From an archaeon (lineage in GTDB: Archaea > Thermoproteota > Nitrososphaeria > Nitrososphaerales > JACAEJ01), in assembly GCA_024256265.1 (NCBI GenBank), contig JACGUK010000006.1, forward strand, positions 124,001 through 188,000: a DNA stretch of 64,000 nucleotides, in the 5' to 3' direction. A program made the translations under genes and the position numbers. Each line of letters begins with the position of its first letter. Position 1 is the stretch's first letter. Below the pieces are notes generated by a model. The model made no database searches. It had not been told where the DNA came from and saw only the letters and a program-made list of their open reading frames with translations. This document shows, in pieces, positions 25,511 to 33,622 of this stretch.

Positions 25511-27570
25511 GAGATATGGCAAAAGATCCTGTATGTGGCATGTATGTGAATGAAAAGACAACAAATCTTAAGACAAAAGTAAGAGGGAGAGAATATTATT
25601 TTTGTAGCAAAACTTGCTTAGAAACATTCCTTAAGCCTGAAGTTGAATTGCGTAGCTTAAAGATAACGACAACATTTTCCATAATTTTTGGAGCGACGGT
25701 ATTCTTGCTAGCCTTTACTTCATTAAGCCTCCCTATCTTCACCAGCCAGATATGGCAGTTCCTCCTTGCAACTCCTGTCCAGTTTGTAGCAGGGCTACGC
25801 TTCTACAGGGGAACGATAGATGCTGTAAGGAATAGGTCAGCAAATATGGATTCTCTGATCGCAGTTGGTACAAGCACAGCTTGGCTCTATAGCACTATAG
25901 TGACTTTCTTTCCAGGCACATTGCCTGGCTCAGAAGTATATTTCGATACAGCTTCCTTGATAATTGCTCTAGTACTAGTTGGAAGAACTCTAGAGCATAT
26001 AGCTAAAGGAAGGGCTTCTGAAGCTGTCAGAAGGCTTCTTGATTTGCAGCCCACTCTTGCCACTGTAATTCGTAATGGAAGAGAGGAGCAAGTCCCTGTT
26101 GAAGAAGTCAAAGCTGGGTATCTTATCTTAGTCAAGCCTGGAGAGAAGATACCTGTCGATGGAGAAGTTGTAGAAGGTCACTCCTCTGTAGATGAGAAGA
26201 TGATCACAGGAGAGAGCATTCCTGTGGAGAAGAAGATTGGCGATGAAGTAATCGGAGCTACGATAAACAAGACTGGGGTATTAAAGTTTAAGGCTACAAA
26301 AGTTGGTGCAGATACAACTTTATCTCAGATCATTAACCTTGTAGAAGAGGCTCAATCCACAAAGGCTCCTGTCGAAAGGTTGGTCGATAAAATCTCTTCT
26401 TACTTCGTTCCAATAGTGATCTTGATAGCTGTAGGAGCTTTTGCAGGCTGGTATCTTCTGGCTGGAAAGGAATTTGGCTTTGCTTTGCTGGCTTTCATAG
26501 CTGTATTAATAATAGCTTGCCCTTGTGCTTTAGGCATTGCAACTCCCATAGCTCTTGTGACAGGGACAGGGAAGGGTGCTGAAAATGGAATTCTAATAAA
26601 AGGGGCTGAGTATCTTGAGAGGTCTCGTAAGATAGACACCATAATCTTCGATAAAACAGGTACTTTAACAAAGGGGGAGCCTTCTGTAACAGATCTTATT
26701 CCCCTGACAGATGAAAGCGAAGAAGAAATTCTAAAAATTGCTGCAATTGCTGAAAAAGGTTCTGAGCATCCTTTAGGAGAAGCTGTAATAAGAAAAGCTG
26801 AGGAAAAAAGAATTGAAATAATTGATCCTGAGTCCTTCGAGGCAGTCCCAGGGCATGGTGTAAAAATAACTTACAAAGGAGATGAATATCTTTTGGGCAA
26901 CAGAAGACTTATGATAGAAAACGGAATAAGAATTCAAGAATACGAAGATCGTATTAAAAAGCTGGAGGATGAAGGAAAGACTGTCATGATTCTTGCCTCA
27001 AAAAAAAGTGTCATGGGCTTAATAGCTGCTGCCGATCTGCCAAAGAAAGAGGCAAAAGAGGCTGTTGAGAGCCTTACCAGATTAGGTCTGGAAGTGATGA
27101 TGTTGTCCGGTGATAACAGAAGAACAGCTGAGGCTGTGGCAAAAAAGTTGGGCATAAGTAAGGTAACTGCTGAGGTGTTGCCTGGGGAAAAGTCTGAAGT
27201 TATTAAGAAACTTCAGAAGGAAGGAAAGTCTGTAGCCATGGTTGGAGACGGAATTAACGATGCTCCGGCTTTAGCTCAAGCCGACCTTGGTATAGCTGTA
27301 GGGAGTGGAACAGATGTTGCAAGGGAGACTGGGGGCATAGTTTTAATCAAAGATGATTTAAAGGATGTTGTTACTTCCATAAAGCTAAGTAGAAAGACCT
27401 TGTCCAAAGTCAAGCAAAACCTCTTTTGGGCTTTTGTCTACAATACAGCCCTCATACCTGCAGCTGCTCTAGGAATCATAAGCCCGATACTTGCTGCAGG
27501 GGCTATGGCAATGAGCTCCTTCACAGTAGTGATCAACACTCTCTTCCTTAGAAGGTTCAAGCCAGAATGA
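25507..27570 (+). CDS. copA: Cu+-exporting P1B ATPase with N-terminal YHS domain
   Basis: A 687-residue heavy-metal ATPase. It begins with a YHS metal-binding domain (DPVCGMYV, then YYFCSKTC; C10, C33, C37) instead of fused HMA domains. The ATPase core is complete: TGES 234-237 (actuator), CPC 338-340 (transport site), DKTGT 382-386 (phosphorylated Asp), SEHPLGEA (nucleotide domain) and [12 protein letters not shown] and MSS in the last helices indicate the Cu+ subgroup. It pumps copper out of the cytoplasm. Start is GTG overlapping the HMA gene, or ATG at 25519 (MAKDPVCGM). The operon splits SRP54 from pus10. Confidence 0.95.
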   Translation: MRDMAKDPVCGMYVNEKTTNLKTKVRGREYYFCSKTCLETFLKPEVELRSLKITTTFSIIFGATVFLLAFTSLSLPIFTSQIWQFLLATPVQFVAGLRFYRGTIDAVRNRSANMDSLIAVGTSTAWLYSTIVTFFPGTLPGSEVYFDTASLIIALVLVGRTLEHIAKGRASEAVRRLLDLQPTLATVIRNGREEQVPVEEVKAGYLILVKPGEKIPVDGEVVEGHSSVDEKMITGESIPVEKKIGDEVIGATINKTGVLKFKATKVGADTTLSQIINLVEEAQSTKAPVERLVDKISSYFVPIVILIAVGAFAGWYLLAGKEFGFALLAFIAVLIIACPCALGIATPIALVTGTGKGAENGILIKGAEYLERSRKIDTIIFDKTGTLTKGEPSVTDLIPLTDESEEEILKIAAIAEKGSEHPLGEAVIRKAEEKRIEIIDPESFEAVPGHGVKITYKGDEYLLGNRRLMIENGIRIQEYEDRIKKLEDEGKTVMILASKKSVMGLIAAADLPKKEAKEAVESLTRLGLEVMMLSGDNRRTAEAVAKKLGISKVTAEVLPGEKSEVIKKLQKEGKSVAMVGDGINDAPALAQADLGIAVGSGTDVARETGGIVLIKDDLKDVVTSIKLSRKTLSKVKQNLFWAFVYNTALIPAAALGIISPILAAGAMAMSSFTVVINTLFLRRFKPE

Positions 27571-27579
27571 TGGTTAGGA

Positions 27580-27816
27580 TTGGCTAACTTAAAAGAAAAG
27601 CGCAGAATAAGAGTCAGAATAGCGGGCATGGACTGTTACTCATGTTCTCTAGTCTTAGATAAGATGCTAAAAGGTGTGAAAGGAGTTGAGAGGGTCTGGG
27701 TGAGCTATGTTATGGATACAGTTTTTGTCGAATTTGATCCTAATATCATAAGTGAGAATGATATTCTGCTCTTGATAAAAGAGAAGACAGGATATGAAGC
27801 CTTCATACATCATTAA
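27580..27816 (+). CDS. HMA-domain copper chaperone-like protein
   Basis: A second free HMA domain (78 residues) with the classical site GMDCYSC (13-19) and the full fold ending in KEKTGYEAF. It is probably a copper chaperone for the ATPase ten bases upstream. TTG start. It has a better Cu+ motif than the first HMA protein of the operon, so the two may differ in affinity or partner. Its stop lies two bases from the convergent stop of SRP54. Confidence 0.85.
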   Translation: MANLKEKRRIRVRIAGMDCYSCSLVLDKMLKGVKGVERVWVSYVMDTVFVEFDPNIISENDILLLIKEKTGYEAFIHH

Positions 27817-27818
27817 GA

Positions 27819-29141
27819 TTACTGAGTTGCCATTCTCTTTAATAGTTGCCTCATCTCTCTGCCCTTTGATGCCTTCATGATGGCTTTGGTCTGTCTATAC
27901 TTTGCAAGCATTTCCTTAACTTCTTTTTCATTTGTTCCAGAGCCCATGGCTATTCTTTTAATCCTTGAAAAATTAAGAATCTCAGGATTTTCTCTCTCAG
28001 CCTTCGTCATGGATTGAATTATGCTCTTCCACCTCTTCATCTTCACCTCTAATTCTTCTAAGCCCTCTTTTGGAACTACTGAAGATAGACCAGGAATCAA
28101 ATCTAGAACCTTCCTTAATGAGCCCATCTTCTTTACTTGCTCAAGTTGATAATAAAGGTCGTCTATTGTCATCTTACCAGAAATTATCCTCTGAACCTTC
28201 TTCTCGTCAGCTTCTATCTCTAGCTCTTTTGCTCTCTCTATAAGGGCTCTTATATCACCTAATCCTAAAATCCTACCAACGAACCTTGTAGGAGAAAAAG
28301 CCTCTAGATCATCAACTCTTTCGCCTGTTCCTATGAATAGTATCTTTGCTCCAGTGGCTGCAGCAGCAGCTAAAGCACCACCACCTTTAGCTGCACCATC
28401 TAACTTTGTTACTATTATCCCTCCAACAGGAACTGTTTTATGAAAGGCTTCAGACTGAGCATAGCATTGCTGTCCTATTGTTCCATCTATTACAAGTAAT
28501 GTCAAATCAGGGCTTATCTTGCTCGATATGAGCTTCATCTCATCTAATAGACCCTTTTCTTCTTTATGCCTACCAGCTGTATCTACGATTACAACATTCC
28601 TCTTGTCTTTGAAGTATCTTAAACCTTCAATGGCAACTTTTATCGAATCATCGAACTTCTCATCCCCAAAGACATCTATTCCTATATCCTTTGCATATGT
28701 CCTCAATTGTACAAGAGCACCAGGTCGAAAAGTGTCTGCGCATACCAAACCTACTTTGTATCCTCTCTTCTGAAGGTATCTTGCAAGCTTTGCTGCAACT
28801 AAAGTCTTGCCAGAGCCCTGAATACCCATGAGCAAGATTACATTGACTTTGTTTGTTGGAAGCTCTAACTTACTCTCAGTTCCTAATATATTTGTCAATT
28901 CATCATATAGGATTTTTATTATGTAATCCTTTCTTGATAAGCCTGGAGGAGGATTCTCTTGAAGGGCTCTTTTCTCTATCTTTGATGATAGTTCAAGAAC
29001 TAATTTTACATTGACATCAGCCTGCAATAATGCTCTTTGAGTATCCTTCACAAATTCTTTAATAAGTTGCTCATCTACAGTGCTTGCTGATAAAATCCTC
29101 TTTATAGCTGCCTGTAATCCTTCCTTTAGCTTATCTAACAT
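27819..29141 (-). CDS. srp54: signal recognition particle protein SRP54
   Basis: A full 440-residue SRP54, the GTPase that binds 7S RNA and signal sequences and docks with FtsY. N domain 1-95; G domain with GIQGSGKT at 106-113, DTAGRHK (about 187-193) and TKLDGAAKGG; methionine-rich M domain from about 300 (GKMTIDDLYYQLEQVKKMGS, then SMTKAERENPEIL and RIAMGSGTNEKEV). ATG start with TGATG just before it. Pus10 and the L21e-rpoF group would normally follow directly, but a copper operon lies between. Confidence 0.97.
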   Translation of the reverse strand: MLDKLKEGLQAAIKRILSASTVDEQLIKEFVKDTQRALLQADVNVKLVLELSSKIEKRALQENPPPGLSRKDYIIKILYDELTNILGTESKLELPTNKVNVILLMGIQGSGKTLVAAKLARYLQKRGYKVGLVCADTFRPGALVQLRTYAKDIGIDVFGDEKFDDSIKVAIEGLRYFKDKRNVVIVDTAGRHKEEKGLLDEMKLISSKISPDLTLLVIDGTIGQQCYAQSEAFHKTVPVGGIIVTKLDGAAKGGGALAAAAATGAKILFIGTGERVDDLEAFSPTRFVGRILGLGDIRALIERAKELEIEADEKKVQRIISGKMTIDDLYYQLEQVKKMGSLRKVLDLIPGLSSVVPKEGLEELEVKMKRWKSIIQSMTKAERENPEILNFSRIKRIAMGSGTNEKEVKEMLAKYRQTKAIMKASKGREMRQLLKRMATQ

Positions 29142-29276
29142 GCCTCATCAAACTCTTAATTTTTTAATTTCTTGCAAATTCACTAATAAAAGCCCTTAAT
29201 AAATAACTTGTCTTTTAAGACTTATTTTAGCATCAATATGTTTTATTCTAAGGTAAAATAAGGGAGTAAGATTGCT

Positions 29277-29606
29277 ATGAACTTGGATATAGTCTTCCAA
29301 ACCATGGACTATCAAGAAGTGCCAGTGAGGTTGTTTAGAAGACAGTTAGAACACGTACTCTTGAAGCGACCTTAGTTGACTCAATTTCTTAACGAGGTAA
29401 AATTTACAGTAAAGGAACCAGACTTCGTTCTTAAAGGCAAACATGGCGAGTATTTATCTGTAAAATACTTTGAGCGTGTGCTAGGCGGTAAGCACTTGAT
29501 AGTTGTATACAAAGTGATAGAAAGCGAAGGGTTTATAATCACAATTTTTCCTATGAGAAAAGTAGACAAGTTAATCAGGAAGAGGGAGAAGATATGGAGC
29601 CGATAG
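29277..29606 (+). pseudogene. PBECR/DUF4258-like toxin interrupted by TAG
   Basis: From an ATG at 29277 (GGGAG 11 bases upstream) the frame reads 32 codons to a TAG at 29373-29375, then stays open in the same frame for 77 more codons to 29606. Across the TAG the protein reads LEHVLLKRP-stop-LTQFLNEVKF, then PDFVLKGKHGEYLSVKYFER and HLIVVYKV. This is the usual order (H...RHPE....LNE....PD.V..G..G....VKFF....LVVVY) of small archaeal nuclease-like proteins, with the TAG where Glu is expected. GAG to TAG is one change. It overlaps the DUF2283 gene by 13 bases. A restart at TTG 29376 could give a shortened 76-residue product. Confidence 0.6.
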
Positions 29607-29809
29607 CAAAGCTGACAAAAAGGTTGCAGATAAAGGGGGCTTACTCACATTACGATGAAGAAGGAGATGTTTTATACATTCATCTTAATGAGGGTGAAGC
29701 CATGGATAGCGTTGAGATAGAAGATGATATCTTTGTAGATTTAAACGATAAGAATGAACCTATAGGGTTAACTATAATGAATTTTAAAAAGAAAACATCT
29801 AAAAAATAG
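29594..29809 (+). CDS. DUF2283 protein, antitoxin-like
   Basis: A 71-residue DUF2283 domain: SHYDEEGDVLYIHLNEGEAM, then IFVDLNDKNEPIGLTIMNF. Members typically sit behind small nuclease-like genes as here, so an antitoxin role is plausible but unproven for this pair. The ATG start lies inside the end of the upstream frame. It is intact while its partner carries a stop, consistent with toxin inactivation and antitoxin retention. Confidence 0.8.
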   Translation: MEPIAKLTKRLQIKGAYSHYDEEGDVLYIHLNEGEAMDSVEIEDDIFVDLNDKNEPIGLTIMNFKKKTSKK

Positions 29810-29835
29810 AGTTAATAAATTTGGTAAGATGATCT

Positions 29836-30534
29836 TTAAGAGGCTAAGAAATCTTTGTCTTCCATCATCAACTCTTGAATTTCTAAAGCACCAGAGTCTT
29901 TCTCCCATCTTTTTATAACTCTTATAGGTATCAGCCTTTTCTTATAAAGTGGTGCATTTAATACAAATGAATCAAAATCTCCTCCCTCTCCTACAGGGTT
30001 AAAATGATACTTCTCTGATAACTTTAACAATTCATCCACGCTCTCCTTTGTTAAATGCCTTCCTAGCCAATTCTCATCTAACCCATAGGCTGCTACAGAG
30101 ATTATTATAACATCCATCTTCATTGAGATTATTTCGTTAAGAATATCGTATGGTCTTATGCCCCAGAGAGGAGCTAGATGCTTCATATTCGCAGATTCAG
30201 CTATCTTATCGAATATATTCTTTTGATAATTCGATGCTATACCTCCACTTATGAGAAAATCAGCATTTAATTTTTTAAGGGCTTTCTCCAAAGCTTTCTC
30301 CTCCTCTTTCTTTTTTGCTTCAAATCCATACCAATTTATGCCAATGCTCTCAGCTATACTTTTTGCATGCCTAACATTATGAGTATGATATAGCATGCTC
30401 TCAGGGTCTTCTGGTAGCATAGTGACGATTCCTATTATTCTTAATCCTAGCTCCCATGCTTTATGAAGAGCAAGAATAGAATCCTTTCCGCCTGAAGATA
30501 GGACTAATGCTTTAGCGCCTTGAATCGAAGCCAT
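29836..30534 (-). CDS. dph6: diphthine-ammonia ligase Dph6
   Basis: A 232-residue ATP pyrophosphatase with the PP-loop SSGGKDS at 13-19. It catalyses the final amidation of diphthine to diphthamide on elongation factor aEF2. The C-terminal half has the Dph6 signature PLWGIRPYDILNEI (about 122-135), and G.GGDFDSFVLNAPLY (about 181-195). ATG start; transcribed alone, with T-rich sequence downstream. Confidence 0.9.
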   Translation of the reverse strand: MASIQGAKALVLSSGGKDSILALHKAWELGLRIIGIVTMLPEDPESMLYHTHNVRHAKSIAESIGINWYGFEAKKKEEEKALEKALKKLNADFLISGGIASNYQKNIFDKIAESANMKHLAPLWGIRPYDILNEIISMKMDVIIISVAAYGLDENWLGRHLTKESVDELLKLSEKYHFNPVGEGGDFDSFVLNAPLYKKRLIPIRVIKRWEKDSGALEIQELMMEDKDFLAS

Positions 30535-30590
30535 TTAATTTCATTTTATATGAAGATAGAATTAAATATAACGGGTTGGAAGAAGGTTTA

Positions 30591-30648
30591 GATGATGTAA
30601 AGAAGCCGTCTGAGCGCTAAGCGCTATGATTGAGATTATGAGTGCTGA
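30591..30648 (+). ncRNA. C/D box sRNA, predicted guide for tRNA-Met C34
   Basis: Within an otherwise empty gap the order C - guide - D' - spacer - C' - guide - D is visible. Box C is ATGATGT (30592-30598, one change from RTGATGA). The 11-base guide is followed by D' CTGA (30610-30613). A small GC hairpin spacer follows, then C' ATGATTG (30626-30632). A 12-base guide AGATTATGAGTG (30633-30644) then precedes D CTGA (30645-30648). The complement of this guide is CACTCATAATCT, an elongator tRNA-Met anticodon arm (CU-CAU-AA). The nucleotide paired five bases from box D is the first C of the anticodon, C34. Archaeal sRNAs guiding Cm34 of this tRNA are known, which makes the match strong. The D' target is unknown. 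Confidence 0.75.
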
Positions 30649-30724
30649 GACAATTCATAAAATATTAAACTAAAAGAACAAAGCTAATATATTAAAAAGC
30701 TTTCATGATGTAGAGGTGAAGTCA

Positions 30725-30919
30725 TTGGCAAGTATAAGATATGCTCATCTAACCGAGTCTAAATTGAAGAAGATTCAGGCTCTTGAAAAGGAAATTGGGA
30801 ATATATATCTATTAGCTGTTGAGAAGACTCCAAGTATAGCAAGCCTTTCTAAAGAAGATTTAGCAAAAATACAGAAGTTAGAAAAAGAGCTTGGTATGAT
30901 TTTGATAGCCTACAAATAA
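30725..30919 (+). CDS. small helical protein of unknown function
   Basis: The likely start is TTG at 30725 because GAGGTGA lies five bases before it; a GTG at 30716 in the same frame would put the ribosome site inside the gene. The product (about 64 residues) has two related halves, LKKIQALEKEIGNIYLLAVE and LAKIQKLEKELGMILIAYK, so it looks like an internal duplication of a helix-strand unit. I do not recognise the family. It precedes eif5A by about 60 bases in the same direction. Confidence 0.6.
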   Translation: MASIRYAHLTESKLKKIQALEKEIGNIYLLAVEKTPSIASLSKEDLAKIQKLEKELGMILIAYK

Positions 30920-30981
30920 GATTCAAGGATTTAATTCACCTTATATATTACTTAGATAGTCAAAATTATGAGGAGTTAGGA

Positions 30982-31377
30982 ATGAGCAAGCCAGTCGATC
31001 TTGGTAGCTTGAAAGAAGGATCATACATAATAATCGATAATGAAGCTTGTAGGATAGTATCCTATGATAAATCCAAACCAGGAAAGCATGGTTCTGCAAA
31101 GGCAAGAGTTGTAGCCATAGGATTGTTCGATAACGTGAAGAGAAGCATAGTATCTCCTGTTGCCAGCATGGTTCAGGTACCTATAGTAGAGAAGAGAGGA
31201 GGTCAATTAATATCGATAATGCCGGATAAGGTTCAAATCATGGACCTTGAAACGTTTGAAGTCTTCGAGGCTCCAAAGCCTGAGGAGCCTGGGCTTAAGG
31301 ATAGACTCTCTCCAGGGAATGAAATAGAGTACTGGAGAGTCTTAGGGAAGAATAAGATAATGCGAATAAAGGGTTAG
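30982..31377 (+). CDS. eif5A: translation factor aIF5A (eIF5A)
   Basis: A complete 131-residue aIF5A. The loop SKPGKHGSAKARV (31-43) carries K35, the lysine converted to (deoxy)hypusine. The N-terminal SH3-like and C-terminal OB domains are both present. It helps ribosomes pass proline stretches and other stalling motifs. This is relevant here because three nearby membrane proteins end in six or seven prolines. ATG start with GAGGAGTTAGG upstream. Confidence 0.97.
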   Translation: MSKPVDLGSLKEGSYIIIDNEACRIVSYDKSKPGKHGSAKARVVAIGLFDNVKRSIVSPVASMVQVPIVEKRGGQLISIMPDKVQIMDLETFEVFEAPKPEEPGLKDRLSPGNEIEYWRVLGKNKIMRIKG

Positions 31378-31447
31378 CAACAATTTTAGAAAATATAAAA
31401 GAAAATCTTAAAAGCATAGCAAAATGCTCATTTAAAGGTAAGGATAG

Positions 31448-32809
31448 ATGGTTCATCCCGAAGGTTACGACGTAATCATCGTAGGCGCAGGTCCAGCTGG
31501 CATCTTCACTGCCCTTGAACTTTGTGATAGATCAGATTTAAGAGTATTAATTTTGGATAGAGGAAGGGACATATCTGAGCGCACTCACTCTAAGGGCTCC
31601 ATTCTTTTTGGCTGGGGAGGAGCAGGAGCTTTCAGCGATGGCAAGCTCACATTCTCCACAGAAACTGGAGGATGGTTAAAGGATTACGTGGACGAGAAGA
31701 AGCTTATGGGTCTTATGCAAGAAGTTGAGAGGATTTACATTAAGTTTGGTGCTCCTACTAAAATCTATGGAGACGATGAGGATGCTATTTCTGACATATC
31801 AAGAAAGGCAGCCATGGCTGAATTAAGGTTGATTCCAAGCCGAATAAGGCATCTTGGGACTGATCAATGTCCTCAATTGCTGAAGAAGATGAGGCAAAAG
31901 ATAAACGGGAAGGCAGAGATAATGATGGAAAAAACTGTGAGTAATCTTTTAGTTCAAGGAGAAGAGGTGAAAGGTATAAGAACAGTTGATGGAGAAGAGA
32001 TCCTTGCAAAGTATGTTGTAGTCGCCCCTGGAAGAAGTGGAGCAGACTGGCTTAGGCAAGAGGCTAACAGGCTCGGCTTAAGAACCATTAACAATCCTGT
32101 CGATATAGGAGTGAGAGTTGAAGTCCCAGCAGTTGTAATGAGCCACCTGACAGATGTACTCTATGAACCGAAGTTCACTTATTACTCTAAATCCTTCGAT
32201 GATAAGGTTCGAACTTTTTGTGTCTGTCCTAAAGGTTTTGTGGTAACTGAGCATCTTAACGATGTGATAACTGTCAACGGTCATAGCTATGAGGGGAAAA
32301 CGTCTGAAAATACGAATTTTGCTGTTCTTGCAAGCACATCTTTTACAGAGCCCTTTAAGGAGCCTGTTGCCTATGGGAAATATATAGCGAAGCTTGCTAA
32401 CTTGCTGGTTGGTGGTGTAATAGTTCAGAGACTTGGAGACCTTGAGGTAGGTAGAAGGTCCACGCCAGAAAGGATAGACAGAAGTGTCATAAAGCCTACC
32501 CTAGAGGATGCTAAGCCAGGAGACCTAAGCTTTGCCTTGCCAGGACGCTATTTGATAGATATTAAAGAAATGCTAAATGCTCTTAATAAGATAGCCCCAG
32601 GTGTATATTCGAGGCATACTCTTCTTTATGGTGTTGAAGTTAAGTTCTACTCCTCAAGGCTGGAGCTTAACGAAGTCCTTGAGACTAAGATCAAAAATCT
32701 GTTCACTGCTGGGGATGGTGCAGGTATAACTAGAGGTTTAGTTCAATCATCAACTTCTGGTCTTATAGTTGCTAGAGAGATACTGAGAAGGACAGGATAT
32801 CTTACCTGA
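31448..32809 (+). CDS. FAD-dependent oxidoreductase, COG2509 type
   Basis: A 453-residue flavoprotein. The N-terminal dinucleotide motif is VIIVGAGPAGIFTALEL (about 9-25). The family signature GWGGAGAFSDGKLTFS lies at about 55-70. The C-terminal FAD motif is LFTAGDGAGITRGLVQSSTSG. This family (uncharacterised FAD-dependent dehydrogenases) is distantly related to geranylgeranyl reductases. Substrate and reaction are unknown; a redox role is certain only in general terms. ATG start, 70 bases after eif5A. Confidence 0.85.
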   Translation: MVHPEGYDVIIVGAGPAGIFTALELCDRSDLRVLILDRGRDISERTHSKGSILFGWGGAGAFSDGKLTFSTETGGWLKDYVDEKKLMGLMQEVERIYIKFGAPTKIYGDDEDAISDISRKAAMAELRLIPSRIRHLGTDQCPQLLKKMRQKINGKAEIMMEKTVSNLLVQGEEVKGIRTVDGEEILAKYVVVAPGRSGADWLRQEANRLGLRTINNPVDIGVRVEVPAVVMSHLTDVLYEPKFTYYSKSFDDKVRTFCVCPKGFVVTEHLNDVITVNGHSYEGKTSENTNFAVLASTSFTEPFKEPVAYGKYIAKLANLLVGGVIVQRLGDLEVGRRSTPERIDRSVIKPTLEDAKPGDLSFALPGRYLIDIKEMLNALNKIAPGVYSRHTLLYGVEVKFYSSRLELNEVLETKIKNLFTAGDGAGITRGLVQSSTSGLIVAREILRRTGYLT

Positions 32810-32909
32810 TAGCCTTCATTATGAGATATAAAATAAAATTAACTAATTAATCTTGATAAAATTTAATAAAACATTAGCATTAATATTATAAGGGAGCAAA
32901 TACTAAATA

Positions 32910-33560
32910 ATGAAAAGCAATAAAATGAAGACTTTAGAGATAATAGATAGAGTTACGAAAAAGGTAGAGCTAGCGCCCTTTCCCTCCTTCACACCTACTC
33001 ACGTTTTTATGATCATAGAGGCTATAGGCTTAAGCGCACCTATAGGAAGGATGAAATTATCAAGCATATTACAACTTGGAGAAGGAGCAACTCGTACCTT
33101 GGTTAAGCGCCTGCAAAAAGAAGGCATAATAAAATCTACAAAATTTGGTTGTGTACTAACTGATCTTGGCAAAAAGATATTCTTAGATTTAAGCTCAAGG
33201 ATTTCAAAAGAATTAGAGATTCCACCGTCTCAATACACACTAGGTCGATTTAATATTGCGATCTTAGTCAAAAATTCTGCTAAAGCAGTAGGGTATGGGG
33301 TAGAGCAGAGAGACGCTGCCATAAAGGCAGGAGCTTTAGGAGCTACAACTTTGATTTACATTAAAGATAAGTTCGTCATGCCTGGAGGGCAGGAAGATGC
33401 CTTCAAAGATCTGCCTGAAATTCGTAAAATGCTGATAGAAAGGCTAAAACCAAAAGAGGGTGATTCGATAGTCATAGGAAGTGCAGATGATGAAAAATCT
33501 GCAAAGCTTGGTGCTAAGGCAGCAGCCTTAGAGACGCTAAGAAAGGCTCTTGAAAGATAA
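32910..33560 (+). CDS. winged-helix regulator with DUF4443-like domain
   Basis: A 216-residue protein. Residues about 25-85 are a winged helix-turn-helix (MKLSSILQLGEGATRTLVKR then LQKEGIIKSTKFGCVLTDLG). The second half (AILVKNSAKAVGYGVEQRDA, then GATTLIYIKDKFVMPG and GDSIVIGSADDEKSAKLGA) matches the archaeal DUF4443 effector domain. It is probably a DNA-binding regulator responding to an unknown small ligand. It precedes the CbiA/CfbB gene by about 60 bases on the same strand, so control of that gene or itself is possible. ATG start. Confidence 0.75.
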   Translation: MKSNKMKTLEIIDRVTKKVELAPFPSFTPTHVFMIIEAIGLSAPIGRMKLSSILQLGEGATRTLVKRLQKEGIIKSTKFGCVLTDLGKKIFLDLSSRISKELEIPPSQYTLGRFNIAILVKNSAKAVGYGVEQRDAAIKAGALGATTLIYIKDKFVMPGGQEDAFKDLPEIRKMLIERLKPKEGDSIVIGSADDEKSAKLGAKAAALETLRKALER

Positions 33561-33622
33561 GTTGATCACGAGAACCCTTAAATTTTATAGTAAGGATATC
33601 AATACACTTTGGGTTTTAGAAG

